Assembly: GCF_008973825.1 (NCBI RefSeq)
Contig: NZ_WCHR01000032.1
Location: forward strand, 1 to 64,000
Length of the DNA: 64,000 nt
DNA from: Gemmobacter serpentinus
Lineage (GTDB): Bacteria; Pseudomonadota; Alphaproteobacteria; Rhodobacterales; Rhodobacteraceae
Direction of reading: 5' to 3'
Shown one piece after another: positions 37,416-47,228 of the stretch; the stretch's first letter is position 1, and each line of letters starts with the position of its first letter. The translations under genes were made by a program, and so were the position numbers. The notes below the pieces were generated by a model that was not told where the DNA came from, did not search any database, and was given only the letters and a program-made list of their open reading frames with translations.

Positions 37416-37685
37416 ATGTCGATCACCGTGGAAGAAAAAGCCCGTCTGATCAAGGAATACGCGACCAAGGAAGGTGACACCGGCTCGCCGGAAGTCCAGG
37501 TTGCGATCCTGTCGTCGCGCATCGCGACGCTGACCGAGCATTTCAAGACCCACAAGAAGGACAACCACTCCCGTCGTGGCCTTCTGATGCAAGTGGCCCT
37601 GCGCCGCAAGCTGCTGGACTACCTGAAGTCCAAGGACGAGGCACGCTATGCGTCGCTGATCGCCCGTCTGGGCCTGCGTCGCTGA
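37416..37685 (+). CDS. rpsO: 30S ribosomal protein S15
   Basis: An 89-residue protein matching S15 over its full length ([54 protein letters not shown]). The start at 37416 is fixed by AAAGGAGATCCCG. S15 is a primary binder of the 16S central domain and often autoregulates translation. It is followed by a strong terminator and then by pnp, the conserved rpsO-pnp order. Confidence 0.98.
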   Translation: MSITVEEKARLIKEYATKEGDTGSPEVQVAILSSRIATLTEHFKTHKKDNHSRRGLLMQVALRRKLLDYLKSKDEARYASLIARLGLRR

Positions 37686-37704
37686 GCCGACCAGAGGTTT
37701 CAAC

Positions 37705-37736
37705 AAAACGCCCGTGCCGCAAGGTGCGGGCGTTTT
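37705..37736 (+). terminator. Intrinsic terminator after rpsO
   Basis: Stem with ten perfect pairs (AAAACGCCCG / CGGGCGTTTT, extended imperfectly to loop GCAA) ending in TTTT, 20 bp after the rpsO stop. Confidence 0.88.
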
Positions 37737-38010
37737 GCGTTGCACCTATGCCCCCCGCAATTTGTCTCGCCACAATGCGCCTCGTTGTGCCAGCAGTCTT
37801 TGCGCGGGTATCCCTGCGCTGCGCCGCCCTCCCTGGGCTGTGGCAACTCCACCCTTCCCAAACGGCCACTTTTCCTGTATGGGCCGCGCATCTGTGACGT
37901 GAGGTCTGCCCCCGGGCCGCATGCATAAGGATTGGGGGCGGCGGCAATGGGGCCGCCATAAACGGGAGACACGGGGATGGGCCTCGTGGGGGCTCCCATG
38001 AGGATGATAG

Positions 38011-40161
38011 ATGTTCCATATCACGAAAAAGTCGATCCAGTGGGGCGATGAGACGCTGACCCTGGAGACCGGAAAGGTTGCGCGTCAGGCGGATGGCTCC
38101 GTCATTGCCACGCTGGGCGAAACCAGCGTCATGGCGAACGTGACCTTCGCCAAGCAGGCGAAACCCGGTCAGGACTTCTTCCCGCTGACCGTGCATTACC
38201 AAGAGAAATACTACGCTGCCGGCAAGATCCCGGGCGGCTTCTTCAAGCGCGAGGCGCGCCCGTCAGAAAAAGAGACGCTGGTCTCGCGTCTGATCGACCG
38301 CCCCTGCCGTCCGCTGTTCGTCGAAGGCTTCAAGAACGAAGTTCTGGTTATGGCGACCGTGCTGTCCTGCGATCTGGTGAATGATCCCGATATCGTTGCG
38401 ATGATCGCGGCCTCTGCCGCGCTGACCATCTCGGGCGTGCCGTTCATGGGGCCGATCGGGGCTGCCCGCGTGGGCTTCTCCAATGGCGCTTATGTGCTGA
38501 ACCCGTCGATGGACGACATGACGCAACTCCGCAAGAACCCGGAGCAGCGTCTAGACCTCGTGATCGCAGGCACCAAGACCGCCGTGATGATGGTGGAATC
38601 GGAAGCCTATGAGCTGACCGAGGAAGAGATGCTGGGCGCCGTGAAATTCGGCCATGACGCGATGCAGCCGGTGATCGATCTGATCCTCGATTTCGCGGAA
38701 GAAAGCGCCAAAGAGCCCTTCGACTTCGCACCGCCGGATTACGCCGATCTCTATGCCAAGGTGAAAGCCGCAGGCGAGACCGAGATGCGCGCAGCCTTCG
38801 CGATCAAGGACAAGCAAGAACGCACCAATGCGATCTCGGCTGCCGTGTCCACGATCAAGGGTGCCCTGTCGGAAGAAGATCTGGCCGATATCAACCTCGG
38901 CTCGGCGATCAAGAAGCTGGAAAGCTCGATCCTGCGCGGCGACATCATCAATGGTGGCGCCCGGATCGATGGCCGCGACACCAAGACCGTGCGCCCGATC
39001 GTTGCCGAAACCGGCGTGCTGACCCGCGCCCATGGCTCGGCGCTGTTCACCCGTGGCGAGACGCAGGGCCTTGTGGTCACCACGCTGGGCACTGGCGAAG
39101 ATGAGCAGATCATCGACGCGCTGAACGGCAACTACCGTTCCAACTTCCTGCTGCATTACAACTTCCCGCCCTATTCGGTGGGCGAAGTTGGCCGCGTGGG
39201 TTCGCCCGGCCGCCGCGAGATCGGCCATGGCAAACTGGCATGGCGCGCGCTGCAGGCGGTTCTGCCGGCTGCGACCGATTTCCCCTACACCATCCGCGTG
39301 GTGTCCGAGATCACCGAATCCAACGGCTCGTCCTCGATGGCCTCGGTCTGCGGCGGTTCGCTGTCGATGATGGATGCCGGTGTGCCGCTGAAAGCCCCGG
39401 TGGCCGGTGTGGCCATGGGCCTGATCCTGGAAGATGATGGCCGCTGGGCTGTGCTGACCGACATTCTGGGCGACGAGGATCACCTCGGCGACATGGACTT
39501 CAAGGTTGCAGGCACCGAGGCTGGCATCACCACGATGCAGATGGACATCAAGGTGGCCGGCATCACCCCGGAAATCATGGCGCAGGCGCTGGAACAGGCC
39601 AAGGATGGCCGTCTCCATATCCTGGCTGAGATGAACAAGTCGCTGTCGGCCCCGCAAGGCTTCAGCGAATACGCGCCGAAGATCGAGACCCTGAACATCC
39701 CGACCGACAAGATCCGCGAAGTGATCGGCTCGGGCGGCAAGGTGATCCGCGAGATCGTCGAACTGTCGGGTGCCAAGGTCGACATCAATGATGACGGCAT
39801 GATCAAGATTGCCTCGTCCTCGGCCGAAGCGATCAAGAAGGCCTATGACATGATCTGGTCGATCGTGGCAGAGCCGGAAGAAGGTCAGGTCTATACCGGC
39901 AAGGTCGTGAAACTGGTCGATTTCGGTGCCTTCGTGAACTTCTTCGGCAAGCGTGACGGTCTGGTCCATGTGTCCCAGATCGCCAACAAGCGCCTGAACC
40001 ACCCGAACGAGATCCTGAAAGAAGGCCAGGAAGTGAAGGTGAAACTTCTGGGCTTTGACGATCGCGGCAAGGTGCGCCTTGGCATGAAGATGGTCGACCA
40101 GGAGACCGGCGAGGAAATCGCACCCGAGAAGAAAGAGCGTGAGGAATCGGCCGAAGGCTGA
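38011..40161 (+). CDS. pnp: Polyribonucleotide nucleotidyltransferase (PNPase)
   Basis: A 716-residue 3'-5' phosphorolytic exoribonuclease of the RNA degradosome. Two RNase PH-like domains are recognisable ([20 protein letters not shown] in the first; [20 protein letters not shown] and [18 protein letters not shown]-like region in the second). They are followed by a KH domain ([20 protein letters not shown]) and an S1 domain ([20 protein letters not shown]). The start has AGGATGATAG ahead of ATG. The 275-bp leader after rpsO is long enough for post-transcriptional self-control, which is known in E. coli. It ends at a strong terminator. Confidence 0.98.
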   Translation: MFHITKKSIQWGDETLTLETGKVARQADGSVIATLGETSVMANVTFAKQAKPGQDFFPLTVHYQEKYYAAGKIPGGFFKREARPSEKETLVSRLIDRPCRPLFVEGFKNEVLVMATVLSCDLVNDPDIVAMIAASAALTISGVPFMGPIGAARVGFSNGAYVLNPSMDDMTQLRKNPEQRLDLVIAGTKTAVMMVESEAYELTEEEMLGAVKFGHDAMQPVIDLILDFAEESAKEPFDFAPPDYADLYAKVKAAGETEMRAAFAIKDKQERTNAISAAVSTIKGALSEEDLADINLGSAIKKLESSILRGDIINGGARIDGRDTKTVRPIVAETGVLTRAHGSALFTRGETQGLVVTTLGTGEDEQIIDALNGNYRSNFLLHYNFPPYSVGEVGRVGSPGRREIGHGKLAWRALQAVLPAATDFPYTIRVVSEITESNGSSSMASVCGGSLSMMDAGVPLKAPVAGVAMGLILEDDGRWAVLTDILGDEDHLGDMDFKVAGTEAGITTMQMDIKVAGITPEIMAQALEQAKDGRLHILAEMNKSLSAPQGFSEYAPKIETLNIPTDKIREVIGSGGKVIREIVELSGAKVDINDDGMIKIASSSAEAIKKAYDMIWSIVAEPEEGQVYTGKVVKLVDFGAFVNFFGKRDGLVHVSQIANKRLNHPNEILKEGQEVKVKLLGFDDRGKVRLGMKMVDQETGEEIAPEKKEREESAEG

Positions 40162-40183
40162 TCGCGTATTCCACGGCTAAGAC

Positions 40184-40213
40184 AAAGGCCCCGGCGATCT
40201 GCCGGGGCCTTTT
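40184..40213 (+). terminator. Intrinsic terminator after pnp
   Basis: Perfect 12-bp stem AAAGGCCCCGGC / GCCGGGGCCTTT, loop GATCT, followed by T. Confidence 0.9.
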
Positions 40214-40389
40214 GCATTCGGATGTCAGGAATGGTGTTCCGGCTCAGCAGGGAGGGTGTTCCGGTTCTGCCCAAGCAGGATCTGCCCAAACGAGGTCGGC
40301 CTTGTGGGCTGCCGCATTGGGACTGCCGCTTTGCTGCGGGCGTGTTCAAGCTCTGGCGCGGCTTCGCCCGGGGCGGGCAGATGCGGGCG

Positions 40390-41544
40390 TCAGGCCCTAT
40401 GCGTCCCATCGGCATCACGGGCGCGCCCGGCCTGTGTCGCCACGAACAGCAGGCATAGCGACAACCCCGCCCATGTGCCCCGGAACCCCGCATGTTCGGC
40501 GATGAACCCGATGGAGGACGGCGCGACAAGGATGCCCGCATAGCCGACCATTGCCACAGTGGCGAGGCCCGCGCCCGGGCTCATGCCGCGCAGATTGCCC
40601 GCCGCCGACAGCATGATCGGCACGGTATTGGCAATGCCCAGACCCGCCAGTGCAAAGGCCGCCAGCGCAAGAACATGGCTCGGCGCGACCGAGGCTGCAA
40701 GCAGCGCCGCCGCTGCAATCAGTGCCGAGACGCGCAGGGTGCGCACTGCGCCAAAGCGGTTGCGCACCGCATCACCGGCAAAGCGCATCACCGCCATGCT
40801 GGCCGAGAACAGCGCAAAGCCCAGGCCCGACCATTCGGTCGACAGACCCAGCTCATTAATGAGGAACAGCGCCGACCAGTCCATGATCGCGCCTTCGGGC
40901 ACCATGCACATCAGCGCGGTCAGCCCCAACAGCCAGACAATCGGGCTGCGCGGCAACAGGGGATGCTTTTCGGCGGCCTCGGCAGGCGCTTGCGGGCCAC
41001 GCCACAGATGGCGCGCCGCCAGCACCACGATCAGCCCCATCACCAGGGCGATGGCCAGTGATTGCCCCTCGCGCCCGAAGACCTTCAGTGCCACACCGCC
41101 CAGGCTGCCGCCCAGGAAGCCGCCAAGGCTCCAGAAGCCGTGGGATGAGGACATGATCGCCCGGCCAAGCCCGCGTTCCACCTCGACCGCATTGGCGTTC
41201 ATCGCCACATCCATCGTGCCCGCCAGCGCCCCGAAGGCCATCATGGCCAGCGCGAGCAATGGCAACGAGGGTGCGAAGATCACCGCAGGCAACACCGGCA
41301 CCAGACCCGCTGCAAACAGGATCAGCACCGGGACGGAGCCAAAGCGCTGGATCAGGCGACCTGCAAACAGCATGGCAGCAATCGCCCCAAGACCAAGGCC
41401 GAGGATCAGCAGGCCCATCATCGCCTCGCCAATGTCATGGCGCGGCAAAAGCAGGGGGATCTGGGGTGCCCATGCCCCCATCAACATTCCATTGACCAGA
41501 AACATCCCTGCTACAGCCCAGCGGCCGCGCATCACCGATTGCAT
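40390..41544 (-). CDS. Major facilitator superfamily transporter
   Basis: A 384-residue protein with about 12 hydrophobic segments. The first (WAVAGMFLVNGMLMGAWAPQ) is followed by the cytoplasmic loop motif AGRLIQRFGSV of MFS proteins. Similarity in style is to the YbjJ/fucose-permease-like group (MDVAMNANAVEVERGLGR, SSSHGFWSLGGFLGG). The start at 41544 is preceded by GGAGGATTCA. Substrate unknown. Inner membrane. Confidence 0.88.
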   Translation of the reverse strand: MQSVMRGRWAVAGMFLVNGMLMGAWAPQIPLLLPRHDIGEAMMGLLILGLGLGAIAAMLFAGRLIQRFGSVPVLILFAAGLVPVLPAVIFAPSLPLLALAMMAFGALAGTMDVAMNANAVEVERGLGRAIMSSSHGFWSLGGFLGGSLGGVALKVFGREGQSLAIALVMGLIVVLAARHLWRGPQAPAEAAEKHPLLPRSPIVWLLGLTALMCMVPEGAIMDWSALFLINELGLSTEWSGLGFALFSASMAVMRFAGDAVRNRFGAVRTLRVSALIAAAALLAASVAPSHVLALAAFALAGLGIANTVPIMLSAAGNLRGMSPGAGLATVAMVGYAGILVAPSSIGFIAEHAGFRGTWAGLSLCLLFVATQAGRARDADGTHRA

Positions 41545-41655
41545 TGAATCCTCCAAAACGCTTTGAACTGCGTGCATAACTGCTGTTTGCGCTATCGAAA
41601 AGCCCTGGCCGTATCACAGAAGATTACGCCGGGTTTCACCTGCAGGATGTGCGGC

Positions 41656-44091
41656 TCAGGTGCCGCGCGGCTTGGCGCGCGTGGTCGGATCGGCCTCGCG
41701 CGGGTCTTCCGGCCAGGGGTGTCGCGGGTAGCGCCCGCGCATGTCGCGGCGCACATCGGCATAGGAATTGGTCCAGAATCCCGGCAGATCGGCGGTGACC
41801 TGAACCGGCTTGCCGCCCGGCGACAGCAGAGTGATCTTCAAGGGCAGGTGCTTCGGACCCACGGTGGGATGCTGCGTCACCCCGAACAGCTCTTGCAGGC
41901 GCAGCTCGATCCCCGGCACCTCATCCTCGTAATCGATCGGCACCCTTCGCCCCAAGGGGGTTTCAAAATGCGGGGGCGCAAGCCGATCGATCAACTGCAC
42001 GCCCTCCCATCCCAGAAGGGTGCGGATCGGCTCCACCAGATCCAGTGCCTTCAGATCGGCCTCGCTGCGGCGCCCTTCCAGCCAGGGCAGCAGCGCCTCG
42101 CCCGCCAGCAAAGCGGGCTCGGTGATATCCGGCAATTCCATGCCGTCGCCCCGGCAGAGCGCAACCCTGCGGGCCAGCCGCCTTGCTGCAGGCGACCAGT
42201 TCAACCCGATCTGGCGCAGCCCATCCAGCGCCGCGCGGGCGATCCGGTCGGCGGGCGCATCGGTCCAATGCCGGTCATCCAGCACCAGCGCGCCCAGAAC
42301 CTCCTGCCGCCTTGCCAGCACCCGGCCATCCCGGCGCGACCATTCGCAAACCTCGCGCCACACAATCTGTGGTGCGAAGATCGTGCGCAGTTCAGGCTCG
42401 GACAGCGGGGCGGCCTGCCGGATCTCGGCCTCGCGCAGATCGCCATCCAGATCGGTCGCAACCAGCAGCCGCGCGGCGGATAGCGGCAGGCCGGTCGCCA
42501 TATGCGCGCCCTTGCCGCCTGACAGGATCCAGCGCGGCGTATCGCCCTTGCGGCGCAGCCCGATCCGGTCGGGATAGGCCAGTGCTGCCATCTGACCAAG
42601 CGAGAGGTTCTTTGGCGCATCGGGCACCGCCCGGGCCAGCCGCCTGGCCTCGGCCCGGATGCGCTCGATACTGCCGCGATGCGCCTCGGCAAAGCGGGAC
42701 GGATCCTTGATCGCGGCTATGCGGGGGGCAAGGTCGGGGGGCGCACCCCGCAGCGGGTCGCGTTCGGCCAGAAGCGCGGCCAGGGTCGCGGCCGCGATGC
42801 CGCCCCCCGCCCGCAACAGCATATGGCCAAGGCGCGGATGCAGTGGCAGCGCCGAAAGGGCGCGCCCGTGATCGGTGATGCGGCCCTGCGGGTCCAATGC
42901 TTCCAGCGCGGTCAGCAACGCCTGTGCCTCGGCCAGAACACCGGGATGCGGCGGGGTCAGGAAGGGCAGGTCGGCACTGCCCCAGACCGCAAGTTCCAAG
43001 GCCAGCGCGGTCAGATCGCCCGAGGCGATCTCGGGCGGCGGAAAGGCGGCCAGCCCGCCTTCCTCGCCCTTGGACCACAGTCGGTAACAGGTCCCCTCGG
43101 CCACGCGCCCGGCGCGGCCCCGGCGCTGTTCGGCCTCGGCGCGCGTCACCCGTTCGGTGACCAGCCGCGCCATGCCGGAAGGCGCATCATAGCGCGCGCG
43201 CCGCGCGCGCCCGCCATCGACCACCACCCGGATATCGGGGATCGTCAGCGAGGTTTCCGCGATGGAGGTGGCAAGGACGATCTTGCGCAGCCCCGGCGCG
43301 GGCGGGGCAAGGGCCGCGCGCTGTGCGGCAAATTCCATCGCGCCGAACAGGGGGCGGACCTCAAAGCCGCGCAGCCCTTTCAGCAGGCCTTCAACCCGGC
43401 GGATCTCGCCCTCGCCCGGCAGGAAGGCGAGGATGCCACCCTCCGGGCATTCCACGGCGGCTTGCGTGATCAGCGCGGCCATGGCCTGATCGAAGCGCGC
43501 CCGCGCCTCAAGCGGGCGGGGCAGCCAGCGGGTTTCCACCGGATAGGCGCGGCCCGCGCTGGTGATCAGGGGTGCCTCCCCCAGCAATGCCGCCACGGGC
43601 GCTGCATCCAGCGTGGCCGACATCACCACCAGAACCAGATCGTCGCGCAGGGCCGCGCGCACCTCCAGCGCCAGCGCCAGCCCCAGATCGGCGTTCAGGC
43701 TGCGTTCGTGAAATTCGTCGAAGATCAGGGCCCCCACGCCGTCCAGCCCCGGATCGGTTTGCAGCATCCGGGTCAGGATGCCTTCGGTGACCACCTCGAT
43801 CCGGGTGGCGCGGCTGATCTTTGCCTCGCCGCGGATGCGGTAGCCGACAATTTGTCCAACCTCTTGCCCCAGGGTTTCGGCCATGCGCTCGGCGGCGGCG
43901 CGGGCGGCAAGGCGGCGGGGTTCCAGCATGATGATGCGGCCCGTGACCAGCCCGGCCTCAAGGATCGCCAGCGGCACGCGTGTCGTCTTGCCCGCCCCCG
44001 GCGGGGCCTGCAGAACGGCCTGCCCACCGGCCCGCAGGGCGGCCAGCAGATCGGGCAGGGCATCGTCAATGGGAAGCGGGTTCTGCGTCAT
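41656..44091 (-). CDS. hrpB: ATP-dependent helicase HrpB
   Basis: An 811-residue DEAH-type helicase. Motifs are APPGAGKTTRVPLAIL (Walker A), DEFHERSLNADLGLAL (motif II), SATLDAAPVA (III), and RRGRAGRVAEGTCYRLWS (VI). HA2/HrpB C-terminal domains follow (GRRVPIDYEDEVPGIELRLQ, TQHPTVGPKHLPLKITLLSP), the latter diagnostic for HrpB. The start at 44091 has only a weak ribosome site. It is the last gene of a likely three-gene unit with the IMPACT-domain and M48 genes upstream. Its cellular role is not well established. Confidence 0.95.
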   Translation of the reverse strand: MTQNPLPIDDALPDLLAALRAGGQAVLQAPPGAGKTTRVPLAILEAGLVTGRIIMLEPRRLAARAAAERMAETLGQEVGQIVGYRIRGEAKISRATRIEVVTEGILTRMLQTDPGLDGVGALIFDEFHERSLNADLGLALALEVRAALRDDLVLVVMSATLDAAPVAALLGEAPLITSAGRAYPVETRWLPRPLEARARFDQAMAALITQAAVECPEGGILAFLPGEGEIRRVEGLLKGLRGFEVRPLFGAMEFAAQRAALAPPAPGLRKIVLATSIAETSLTIPDIRVVVDGGRARRARYDAPSGMARLVTERVTRAEAEQRRGRAGRVAEGTCYRLWSKGEEGGLAAFPPPEIASGDLTALALELAVWGSADLPFLTPPHPGVLAEAQALLTALEALDPQGRITDHGRALSALPLHPRLGHMLLRAGGGIAAATLAALLAERDPLRGAPPDLAPRIAAIKDPSRFAEAHRGSIERIRAEARRLARAVPDAPKNLSLGQMAALAYPDRIGLRRKGDTPRWILSGGKGAHMATGLPLSAARLLVATDLDGDLREAEIRQAAPLSEPELRTIFAPQIVWREVCEWSRRDGRVLARRQEVLGALVLDDRHWTDAPADRIARAALDGLRQIGLNWSPAARRLARRVALCRGDGMELPDITEPALLAGEALLPWLEGRRSEADLKALDLVEPIRTLLGWEGVQLIDRLAPPHFETPLGRRVPIDYEDEVPGIELRLQELFGVTQHPTVGPKHLPLKITLLSPGGKPVQVTADLPGFWTNSYADVRRDMRGRYPRHPWPEDPREADPTTRAKPRGT

Positions 44092-44187
44092 AGGGCGTGA
44101 GTGCCGGGAAAGCGGGCCGGGTGCAAGTCTTTGGCTACGGCGGTGCGGGGGCAGGGGGCAGGCCAAAACGCCCGAGTTGACACGGCA

Positions 44188-44568
44188 TCAGGCCGATTTG
44201 CGCCAGTCTTCCAGAAAGGCACGCGTGCAGGTCACCACATGGGCGAAGCGGTCGCCGCCCAGATGCACGCCACCATACCAGCGGGTGACCACCACGACCA
44301 CATCGTTCAGCCCCTCGCGTTCCAGCATCCGCAGGATCACGGCGGCGGCCCCGCTTTCGCCGTCATCATCCTTCAGCGGCCCGCCTTCCGACAGGATGCA
44401 GGCCCAGCTGTGATGGGTGGCCTTGGCGAATTTCCGCACCCGTTTCAAATCATTGATGAAGGCAGTGCAATCGGCCCGGCTGGTCGCCGCGCGCCCCGAG
44501 ACAGCATAGCGCGAGCCACGATCGCGCAGCACATCCTCGATCTGCAATTTCCGCGCGGGTCCCGACAT
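44188..44568 (-). CDS. IMPACT/YigZ (UPF0029) domain protein, short form
   Basis: A 126-residue protein carrying the UPF0029 signature DDDGESGAA...VVVVTRWYGGVHLGGDRF. Full-length YigZ proteins are about 200 residues with a second DUF1949 domain; here only the IMPACT domain is present. Eukaryotic IMPACT regulates translation via Gcn1/Gcn2; the bacterial function is unknown. The gene begins 8 bp after the M48 gene stop, so it is co-transcribed with it. Confidence 0.85.
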   Translation of the reverse strand: MSGPARKLQIEDVLRDRGSRYAVSGRAATSRADCTAFINDLKRVRKFAKATHHSWACILSEGGPLKDDDGESGAAAVILRMLEREGLNDVVVVVTRWYGGVHLGGDRFAHVVTCTRAFLEDWRKSA

Positions 44569-44576
44569 CGGCGGCC

Positions 44577-45317
44577 CTACTGTGCTGCGGAAAGCTGTGA
44601 CAGCCGGGCAACCACCGCTGCCACCTGCGCCCGGCGCTGGCCATTGGGGGGGTGCGAGCCCAGGAAGGCATCGCCCGGATCGGGCAGCCGATCGAAAAAT
44701 CCGGTGCCGCGCACCGGATCAAACCCTGCGCGCCAGGCGATCTCGGCACCAAGGGCATCGGCCTCCAGCTCAAAGGATTTAGAATAGCGCCGCGCGCCCA
44801 ATTGGGCACCCATTTCCTGCAACTGCTTCATCGTGGCCTCATCCGCCCCGGTCACCGTGCCATAAACCGCGCCCAGCATGGCCCCGCGTGCCGCAGTTTC
44901 CTGACGGCGCGGGATATGGCCCAGAATGTGATGCGCCGCTTCATGGCCCAGCACGAAGGCCAGTTCATCGGCATTGCGGGCATCGGCGATCAGCGACAGG
45001 GTGAAGATCACCAGCGGGCGCCCCGTCTCGTCCACGGTCTGAAAGGCATTGGGTTCCATCTCGGGGCGCGGATCGACGCGGATGTCAAAGGCGCAATTGG
45101 TGCCGGCGCGCGCCAGATCGCGGCAGGCGGCCTCGGCCATCGGCTCCACCCGGGTCATCACTTCGACAAAGGCGCGCGCGGCTTCGGCGGCCGGCAGGAC
45201 GGGGGCATCGGGGGATGCCGGGGCCTGAGGCACCGGCGCAGGGGCAGGGGCCAGATCCGCCCCGGGGGCGCATCCCGCCAGCGCGACCGCCGTGACCAAG
45301 ATCAGCATCCACCGCAT
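44577..45317 (-). CDS. M48-family metallopeptidase lipoprotein
   Basis: A 246-residue lipoprotein peptidase. The start at 45317 follows AAAGGGGCAGCGCG and produces a signal with lipobox LAGC (Cys16). After a Pro/Ala linker comes an M48 domain with the zinc motif GHEAAHHILGH and the third ligand region SFELEADALGAEIA. It is likely attached to the inner face of the outer membrane, in the same broad class as BepA/LoiP-type quality-control proteases; the exact subgroup is not resolved. It heads a unit with the IMPACT-domain gene and hrpB and is divergent from a small unknown gene. Confidence 0.9.
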   Translation of the reverse strand: MRWMLILVTAVALAGCAPGADLAPAPAPVPQAPASPDAPVLPAAEAARAFVEVMTRVEPMAEAACRDLARAGTNCAFDIRVDPRPEMEPNAFQTVDETGRPLVIFTLSLIADARNADELAFVLGHEAAHHILGHIPRRQETAARGAMLGAVYGTVTGADEATMKQLQEMGAQLGARRYSKSFELEADALGAEIAWRAGFDPVRGTGFFDRLPDPGDAFLGSHPPNGQRRAQVAAVVARLSQLSAAQ

Positions 45318-45495
45318 CGCGCTGCCCCTTTTGCCGCTATCTGCCGTATCTAGGTCCAAGCCGCGTCGGCGAAAAGCCCTAGTTGCAAGCCTTGGCTCGT
45401 TCCCGATCACGGCATGTTTCACTTTCGCGCCAGATCGCGATACTCTGCCCCCGCTTTGGCGTTGCGCATGGGGCCAGGCCTGCTAGGCTTTGCTG

Positions 45496-45735
45496 ATGTT
45501 TACCATCGAGCACGAATTTGACGCCACGGTCATCACCCTCATCGATGAGGGCAGCGTGACCTTGCAGGAAGATATCACCATCTCGGCCTTTGAGGAGTGC
45601 ATCACGCTGGAACAGGTGCACCCGATCACGCAAGAGCCGATGCTCATCACACTGTCCATGGTGCAGTTGCGCGATCTGATGGCGGCGCTGGATCTGCCCG
45701 AAGGCAGTTACCGGCTGGAACGGCGCGGCGGCTGA
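45496..45735 (+). CDS. Small conserved-looking protein of unknown function
   Basis: A 79-residue acidic protein with no recognised family. It has alternating beta-like segments (FTIEHEFDATVITLIDEG) followed by a helical end (VQLRDLMAALDLPEGSYRLE). ATG 45496 is preferred over an upstream TTG. It has neither signal peptide nor cysteine motif (a single Cys). The base composition and codon use look native, supporting a real gene. It converges on hemN. Confidence 0.6.
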   Translation: MFTIEHEFDATVITLIDEGSVTLQEDITISAFEECITLEQVHPITQEPMLITLSMVQLRDLMAALDLPEGSYRLERRGG

Positions 45736-45809
45736 GGCGGGCGCGATCCCGCCTCAAGGCATGGCCGTCACGTCGCTGTCGTCGCGGCACTGTGCTGAAA
45801 CCTCCGCGG

Positions 45810-47165
45810 TCAGATGGCTGCCGAATGCCGGGCCTTGCTCTGATCATAGGCGTCGAAGGCGCGGGCGATCATCCGGGTCAATGGCCGTGCCTCGGGCGGG
45901 ATGGAAAATCCATCCGCATCCAGCCGCAGCATGGTGCCAAATTGCGCCTTGGCGCGCGCAAACATTGCCTGCAACTGTGGCTCGGACGTATCAAAACGGC
46001 GGATCATCTCGGTCGTGCTGACGCGGAAATCGCACATCAATGCCTCGATGATGCGGCCGCGCAGCCGGTCCTCGCCGCTGAACACATGGCCACGATGCGT
46101 GGTGAACTGCCCCGCCCGCACCGCGCGGGTATATTCCGAGGTGCCAGAGACATTCTGCGCAAAGCCTTGCGGAAAGCGCGAGATGGACGAGGCACCAAGG
46201 CCCACCAGCACCTCGGACGGATCATCGGTATAGCCCTGAAAATTGCGGCGCAGCCGGCCCGTACGGGCCGCGATGGCCAGGCTGTCTTCGGGGCGCGCGA
46301 AATGGTCGATCCCGATGGCCTCATAGCCATCCCATTCAAACAGCTGCGCCGCCGTTTCCGACAGGCGCAGACGTTCCTGCGGGGTCGGGATTGCGTCTGA
46401 CGGGATCAGCTGCTGGCGCCGGCTCATCCATGGCACATGGGCATAGCCGTAAAGCGCCACCCGGTCGGGCGCGAGGCTCAGCAGCTTTTGCACCGAATCC
46501 GCGATCCTGGCCGGGCTTTGAAACGGCAGACCATAAAGGATATCGGCATTCAGACTGTTCACGCCGCGGTCGCGGATCATCAGCGCCACATCGCGCGTCA
46601 GCTCATAGGGCTGGATCCGGCCAATGGTCTTCTGGATCTCTGGGTCGAAATCCTGCACCCCGATGGAGGCGCGGTTCATCCCCGCACCTGCCAGTGCATC
46701 GAGCCGTGCCGCGTCGATCTCATCCGGGTCGATCTCGACCGAGAACTCGGCCCCCGGCGCAAGCGGTGCCACATCGAACACCGCCCCCGCCAGATCGCGG
46801 ATCAGACTGGGTTGCAGCAGGGTGGGCGTGCCGCCGCCCCAATGCAGTCGTGACAGCCGCACGCCCGCTGCGAGATGGCGCTTTAACAGGGCAAGTTCCG
46901 CCTTCAATGTCTCGACATAAGCGATCACCGGATCATCGCTGGAGGTGCCCTGCGTGCGGCAGGCGCAGAACCAGCACAATCTGCGGCAGAATGGCACATG
47001 CAGGTAAAGCGAGATCTCGGCACCGGGCGGGATCGCCTCGATCCAGCTGCTAAACAAGGCCGGATCAACGGCATTTCCGAATTGCGGTGCCGTCGGATAG
47101 CTGGTGTAGCGGGGCACCCTTGCATCGAACAATCCAAGGCGGGCGAGTTGCGATTCCTGTTCCAT
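45810..47165 (-). CDS. hemN: Oxygen-independent coproporphyrinogen III oxidase
   Basis: A 451-residue radical-SAM enzyme that decarboxylates coproporphyrinogen III without oxygen. The 4Fe-4S cysteines are Cys60, Cys64 and Cys67 in HVPFCRRLCWFCACR; LHWGGGTPTLL and IGVQDFDPEIQKTIGRIQP are HemN signatures; and the N-terminal PRYTSYPTA matches HemN rather than HemW. The start at 47165 has no good Shine-Dalgarno sequence. An FNR box centred exactly 41.5 bp upstream of the ATG suggests a class II activated, leaderless transcript. It is divergent from fnrL. The enzyme supplies haem for cbb3 oxidase at low oxygen. Confidence 0.95.
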   Translation of the reverse strand: MEQESQLARLGLFDARVPRYTSYPTAPQFGNAVDPALFSSWIEAIPPGAEISLYLHVPFCRRLCWFCACRTQGTSSDDPVIAYVETLKAELALLKRHLAAGVRLSRLHWGGGTPTLLQPSLIRDLAGAVFDVAPLAPGAEFSVEIDPDEIDAARLDALAGAGMNRASIGVQDFDPEIQKTIGRIQPYELTRDVALMIRDRGVNSLNADILYGLPFQSPARIADSVQKLLSLAPDRVALYGYAHVPWMSRRQQLIPSDAIPTPQERLRLSETAAQLFEWDGYEAIGIDHFARPEDSLAIAARTGRLRRNFQGYTDDPSEVLVGLGASSISRFPQGFAQNVSGTSEYTRAVRAGQFTTHRGHVFSGEDRLRGRIIEALMCDFRVSTTEMIRRFDTSEPQLQAMFARAKAQFGTMLRLDADGFSIPPEARPLTRMIARAFDAYDQSKARHSAAI

Positions 47166-47199
47166 GCCGGTAAGGTGACCGGAACGCCGCGCGAAGGCA

Positions 47200-47213
47200 T
47201 TGATGTAAATCAA
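47200..47213. promoter_or_regulatory. FNR box between hemN and fnrL
   Basis: TTGATGTAAATCAA is a perfect match to the FNR consensus TTGAT-N4-ATCAA. Its centre is 41.5 bp from the hemN start (ideal for activation if transcription begins at the ATG) and 22 bp from the fnrL start (a position that fits repression of fnrL). Confidence 0.9.
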
Positions 47214-47228
47214 GATCAGGAAACCGTG

